Below, piece after piece: positions 60,775-64,000 of a stretch of DNA of 64,000 nucleotides. The translations under genes were made by a program, and so were the position numbers. This stretch comes from Bugulina stolonifera (taxonomy: Eukaryota > Bryozoa > Gymnolaemata > Cheilostomatida > Bugulidae), in assembly GCA_935421135.1 (NCBI GenBank), contig OW285192.1:14671001-14735000 (forward strand). The letters are read 5' to 3'. The notes beneath the pieces were generated by a model. That model had not been told where the DNA came from and searched no databases. It saw only the letters and a program-made list of their open reading frames with translations. Each line of letters opens with the position of its first letter. The first letter of the stretch is position 1.

Positions 60775-61205
60775 TTGTATACCCATGTAAAGAGGGCCGA
60801 CCTCTCAGAACTACTTGATATTCATTTTGTACATGAATTAGATGATTTTAAGCATATTTTGTTGTCCTCGATATGTTTTGGGTCGGCCTTGAGCTTCCGG
60901 CCACCATCTTATTGTGCAGTTTCTGGACGACACTACGTCAGCTTTTTACGACACTACGTTGACTTTTTTACCGGAACTTCCTCCGGAAGTTTTTATACTA
61001 TATAAAGCACATTGTTTTTATGGTCAATGTGTCAGTTGATGCTTAGATCTCAATAAAGAGACATCTATACTACTTATACAGAGCCTTCACTTCGTAGCAT
61101 TGGTCGCTCCAGTCGCCAAGATCTTCGACCTTGCTTTCCGAGCTTCCTGCTAGGTCGGAACATACTTTTTCTCAGTATAGTAAACAAGCATTGACTCGAG
61201 ACCAC
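60775..61205 (+). mobile_element. LTR-like module
   Basis: Like the module at 31,000: CpG-containing U3-like sequence with a CCGGAA repeat, TATA box (CTATATAAAGC) at about 61000, then CAGTTGATGC and an AATAAAG signal at about 61054. No target duplication or internal region was found; a solo LTR is the best guess. Confidence 0.4.
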
Positions 61206-61235
61206 ATGGGTCATCTTGAGTAGTCATTGGACTAC

Positions 61236-61352
61236 TAGTACCTGTTGATCTTTCATGTAATGAGAAGACCTAGCACCACTCATAGGTTCTTCATTTTGGA
61301 CAAGGGGTCGTCTTAGGACGACATCACAACCCCCCAAAACCATTACAATATT
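61236..61352 (-). mobile_element. Dispersed SINE-like repeat, copy 2 (inverted)
   Basis: Inverse match to 50953-51072 over about 117 bp, roughly 90% identical, including the AGACGAC/GTCGTCT and CCTATGAGTGGTGCTAGG words. Confidence 0.75.
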
Positions 61353-62694
61353 CCTGCCATGAACCAGTCACAAGATGAGAAGGACACCAACCGCTAGTCC
61401 TAGGCAGTAATGCTCTGTAACAATTGTAGGCTTTGGCCCAATAACTTCAAAACTAGAGGCTTCCTTCCTTGTAAAGTCAGCCGCAATTGATGTGGAATTT
61501 CTGCCTCAACTGAGATAAATACTGAGGTAAATGTAGTAGACCAGTACACTGACTCAACTAGCTATTTGTTAATTTAAGGATTCGAAAACATTACTCAATG
61601 TTGAATGTACTGATAACTTGAGTTATAAAATAAAATTCACATCTCTTTTACTCGCACTAGCCAAGACTGTAACTAAGTTATTGCTTTTTAAATAAAGTAA
61701 GAATACGAATAAACTGCATTGCTCTTTATATACACGATATTCACAGCTCTACGTCTTAAGAGTTTGTCAATTCAAAATGTTAAGTTAAGTCTTGGTTGAA
61801 GTTTCACTTTCTAAACCCCAAGTTTAGAGTTAGGGGAAAAGTAAGAGGAACTACAACTACATCTAATTAGAAATATTTAAACAGCCATATTTTCAATACC
61901 TATTCTAACGCCCTAGAATTACAGTGCAAAATTTGGTACGCCAACCATCAACGGAAAAAAGAGAATCAACGAAAAGCAAGCCAGAAAATGTCGTCACACA
62001 AATTAAATATTCAATTTCGTCATTCATTTCTGGAAAATTTGTTGACTAAAACCAGCCTTAAGCTCCTTAGTGATAGAGGTCAAGGACAAAAAACTTGTCA
62101 CTCAATGATCACTTTAATTCTTTGCTGCAGACAATATATACCTATGAAATAACATTTCATTATAAGAAATCAGCTATTATTGTTATGTCAAGGCCAAATA
62201 AATCTTTGGTTTAGTTTTCACACTTACCTTTCATTGATAATAATAATAATTGATTCAAAAATAATATCTTATTAATGTTATTGTTACTATTATGCTATTA
62301 GTAGATTATGGGATGAGATTGGCATATTCATAGCTACAAATAGAGATAAAAATTACATTGTTAATTGTTTTGTATTTATTATTATTATATGCCATATGGT
62401 AACTATTCCCTACCAGAAATAAACAAATAAATAACAAATAAAAATCATAATCAAATGTCGAGCTAAAAGTTAGAAAATTTTTGACAATGGTGATGGTCGG
62501 AAGACTGATATTCAATAAATATTTGGCTGCCTGTATAAGTCATCATAAATATGGGCTACCTAACCTTGATTATTCGCAACACACCAGGCATTCCAACTAT
62601 GTATTTATTAGATTGTAAAGTTTAGACTAATCATGTTAAAGTAAAAATCATAGTTTTCTGTATTTCAACAGCTCAATGTGAGACTTCTTCAGTG

Positions 62695-63900
62695 ATGCGA
62701 CTGGGCCAACTGAAAAAGATGGCCATTGTTTGTGGAGCCTTATGCTGTGCTCTTCTAGGTAAGAAATAATGCTAAACAGCTTTTTAGGCAAATACTCTTG
62801 TTTGTACACTCATTTATTACATTTATTTGGTTGAACCAACAATATACCGGTGTTAAATTTATTTGAACAAAATTCTGAGACCTACTAGCTGTTAATGTTA
62901 CGAGTAGATTGTGACTGGCGGTGATGCAGTAATTGAAATAAACTCATCGACTTATACTCCTCGGCATAACCATCTCCTTGCTGTGTGAAAGGCCCAAATG
63001 ACTTTTCTTTAGCAGGAGTAGAGGAGTTGTTAAATAGTCAGGTTCGTTATATACTTAGTGTTCTCAGATGCGTCTTCACTCACCGAAGTTCATGAAGATA
63101 AGGTTGTAGTTCTTTATCCTAACTTTCTTAGATTTCAACCGGAACTCCTCTTCTATTTCTAGCCAATCGGTAATATCGTATAGTCTCTTCTGAGACGCGT
63201 AGAATAGCCGTAATGACTATATAACAGGAGTTGCCTTGAAACCATGCTGGCTTGCATGACCTCAAGGACTTTTATATAAGGCGCAGGAGCAATTGTGGCT
63301 GGATGCTCTTCCTAACACCACCGTGACCGGGGTTTGAGCCTGAAACCTTCAGCATGAAACCTCAGCATTCTAACCCCTAAGCCACTGGCAATAGTAAATA
63401 TATAGGCCTAATTAATAGTATTTTTATTGTATATAAAGTACGTATAGATGTTGTAAACACAATTATGTGCTTCCTCTACACTGCTGAATGATGTCTAATA
63501 CACTTGCCAAACTTTATGACTGTGTATGATGTAAAACCATTTGCTTGTATATTTACCCTGTTATTCATTTTAGTTATCTATGTGGTGACATCTGCTGGAA
63601 ACAGCCAAGCACAGGCAGACATTTTAAACAAGTATGTATTCTTCTAGACATGTGGTATATTTACTGAGAACAGCATACTGCGAGCAACTCATAATTTGAT
63701 AGATATAATGTACATGTATGTATGTCATATTGAACCTGGTAAAGTGTGCTCATGTACATTTATATGTATAGTGTAAAGAGGCAGGTGCATGTAGGAGATA
63801 GTAACCTACAACTACAAGTGGAGGATATGAACAAGAAGGTAGAGAAACTTGAGGATACAATTGTCTCTCTCAAATCTGAACTACTTCACCTGAATACAAA
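62695..63900 (+). CDS. Signal-anchor and coiled-coil protein, N-terminal part (runs off the window)
   Basis: Exons 62695-62758, 63574-63631 and 63772-63900 splice in phase (1, 2, then 1 in 3 left open at GTGAGT). They encode about 84 residues. Residues about 10-29 (MAIVCGALCCALLGVIYVV) are one hydrophobic segment after a short basic N-terminus (LGQLKK), which suggests a type II signal anchor. Then comes a predicted coiled coil with regular heptads (LQLQVEDMNKKVEKLEDTIV, SLKSELLHL). Many Golgi glycosyltransferases and sulphotransferases start this way, but the catalytic part is outside the window, so no function is assigned. An acceptor at about 62670 implies an upstream non-coding exon. ATG TGA at 62675 is skipped. 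Confidence 0.7.
63250..63405 (-). mobile_element. tRNA-derived SINE with GGTGTTAGGAAG core
   Basis: On the minus strand: TGGCTTAGGGGTTAGAATGC (A-box-like), then GGCTCAAACCCCGG (B-box-like), then GGTGTTAGGAAGAGCATCC, the core shared with 51079-51110 and, in part, 9838-9862. It lies in the first intron of the right-edge gene. The head-plus-core order is that of a tRNA-SINE. Confidence 0.65.
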
Positions 63901-64000
63901 GTGAGTTATGGAGAGGCTGCTTCTCTGTCTTACCGAAGTCCTACTGTACATGTACAGGTTGTTCGTTTGTGAAAATCGTGTTATTTTTTATTAAATTTTT

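Larger units (their letters stand above)
59421..62670. other. Intergenic between receptor B and the right-edge gene
   Basis: Divergent-promoter region for a minus-strand and a plus-strand gene. No gene found. It holds a tRNA-like/SINE segment at 60455-60535, an LTR-like module at about 60775-61200 and a SINE copy at 61236-61352. The rest is AT-rich unique sequence. Confidence 0.5.

Overview
This is nuclear DNA from an invertebrate animal. It is AT-rich, rich in introns (GT-AG, mostly 100-700 bases), and full of short DNA transposons, SINE-like repeats and minisatellites. The gene families are animal ones: a PDGF/VEGF-type growth factor, UBAC2, flavin monooxygenases and Ig-like membrane receptors. 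An early-branching marine invertebrate such as a sponge is my guess, but nothing here fixes the phylum. I see no bacterial operons, rRNA genes or CRISPR.

Layout. (1) 255-8934, plus strand: the last four visible exons of a secreted PDGF/VEGF-like cystine-knot protein; the signal-peptide exon lies left of the window. (2) 15235-10648, minus strand: a complete eight-exon UBAC2 orthologue (rhomboid-like ER membrane protein with a C-terminal UBA domain). (3) 15.5-16.9 kb: three hairpin or inverted-repeat elements between UBAC2 and the first FMO. (4) 17233-46832, plus strand: three intact ten-exon flavin-containing monooxygenase genes plus one broken first exon. FMO2 and FMO3 lie in a segmental duplication of about 5.6 kb (about 25.2-30.95 and 41.6-47.1 kb). 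Between them sits a structure of about 7.7 kb (about 32.98-40.68 kb) with inverted ends and a 3.9 kb minisatellite inside. (5) 51942-47934 and 58170-53632, minus strand: two tandem paralogous single-pass receptors with the same exon phases, Ig-like outside and with disordered tails. (6) From 62695, plus strand: the first three coding exons of a signal-anchor plus coiled-coil protein that leaves the window.

Mobile DNA is dated by the duplications. Three hAT-like families (8-bp target duplications; ends CAGGGCCGTAG, CAGGGATGCCC and CAGGCTTGCCA) are inserted in one paralogous copy, and for two of them the matching empty site is visible in the other copy. FMO1 is a mosaic: exons 1-4 and intron 9/exon 10 are almost identical to FMO2/FMO3, while exons 5-9 are clearly diverged, as expected from gene conversion.

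Exon boundaries were set by hand from splice consensus, reading phase and paralogue comparison. Chains in which every junction keeps phase (growth factor, UBAC2, FMO1-3, both receptors) are reliable in outline; individual untested junctions are flagged.
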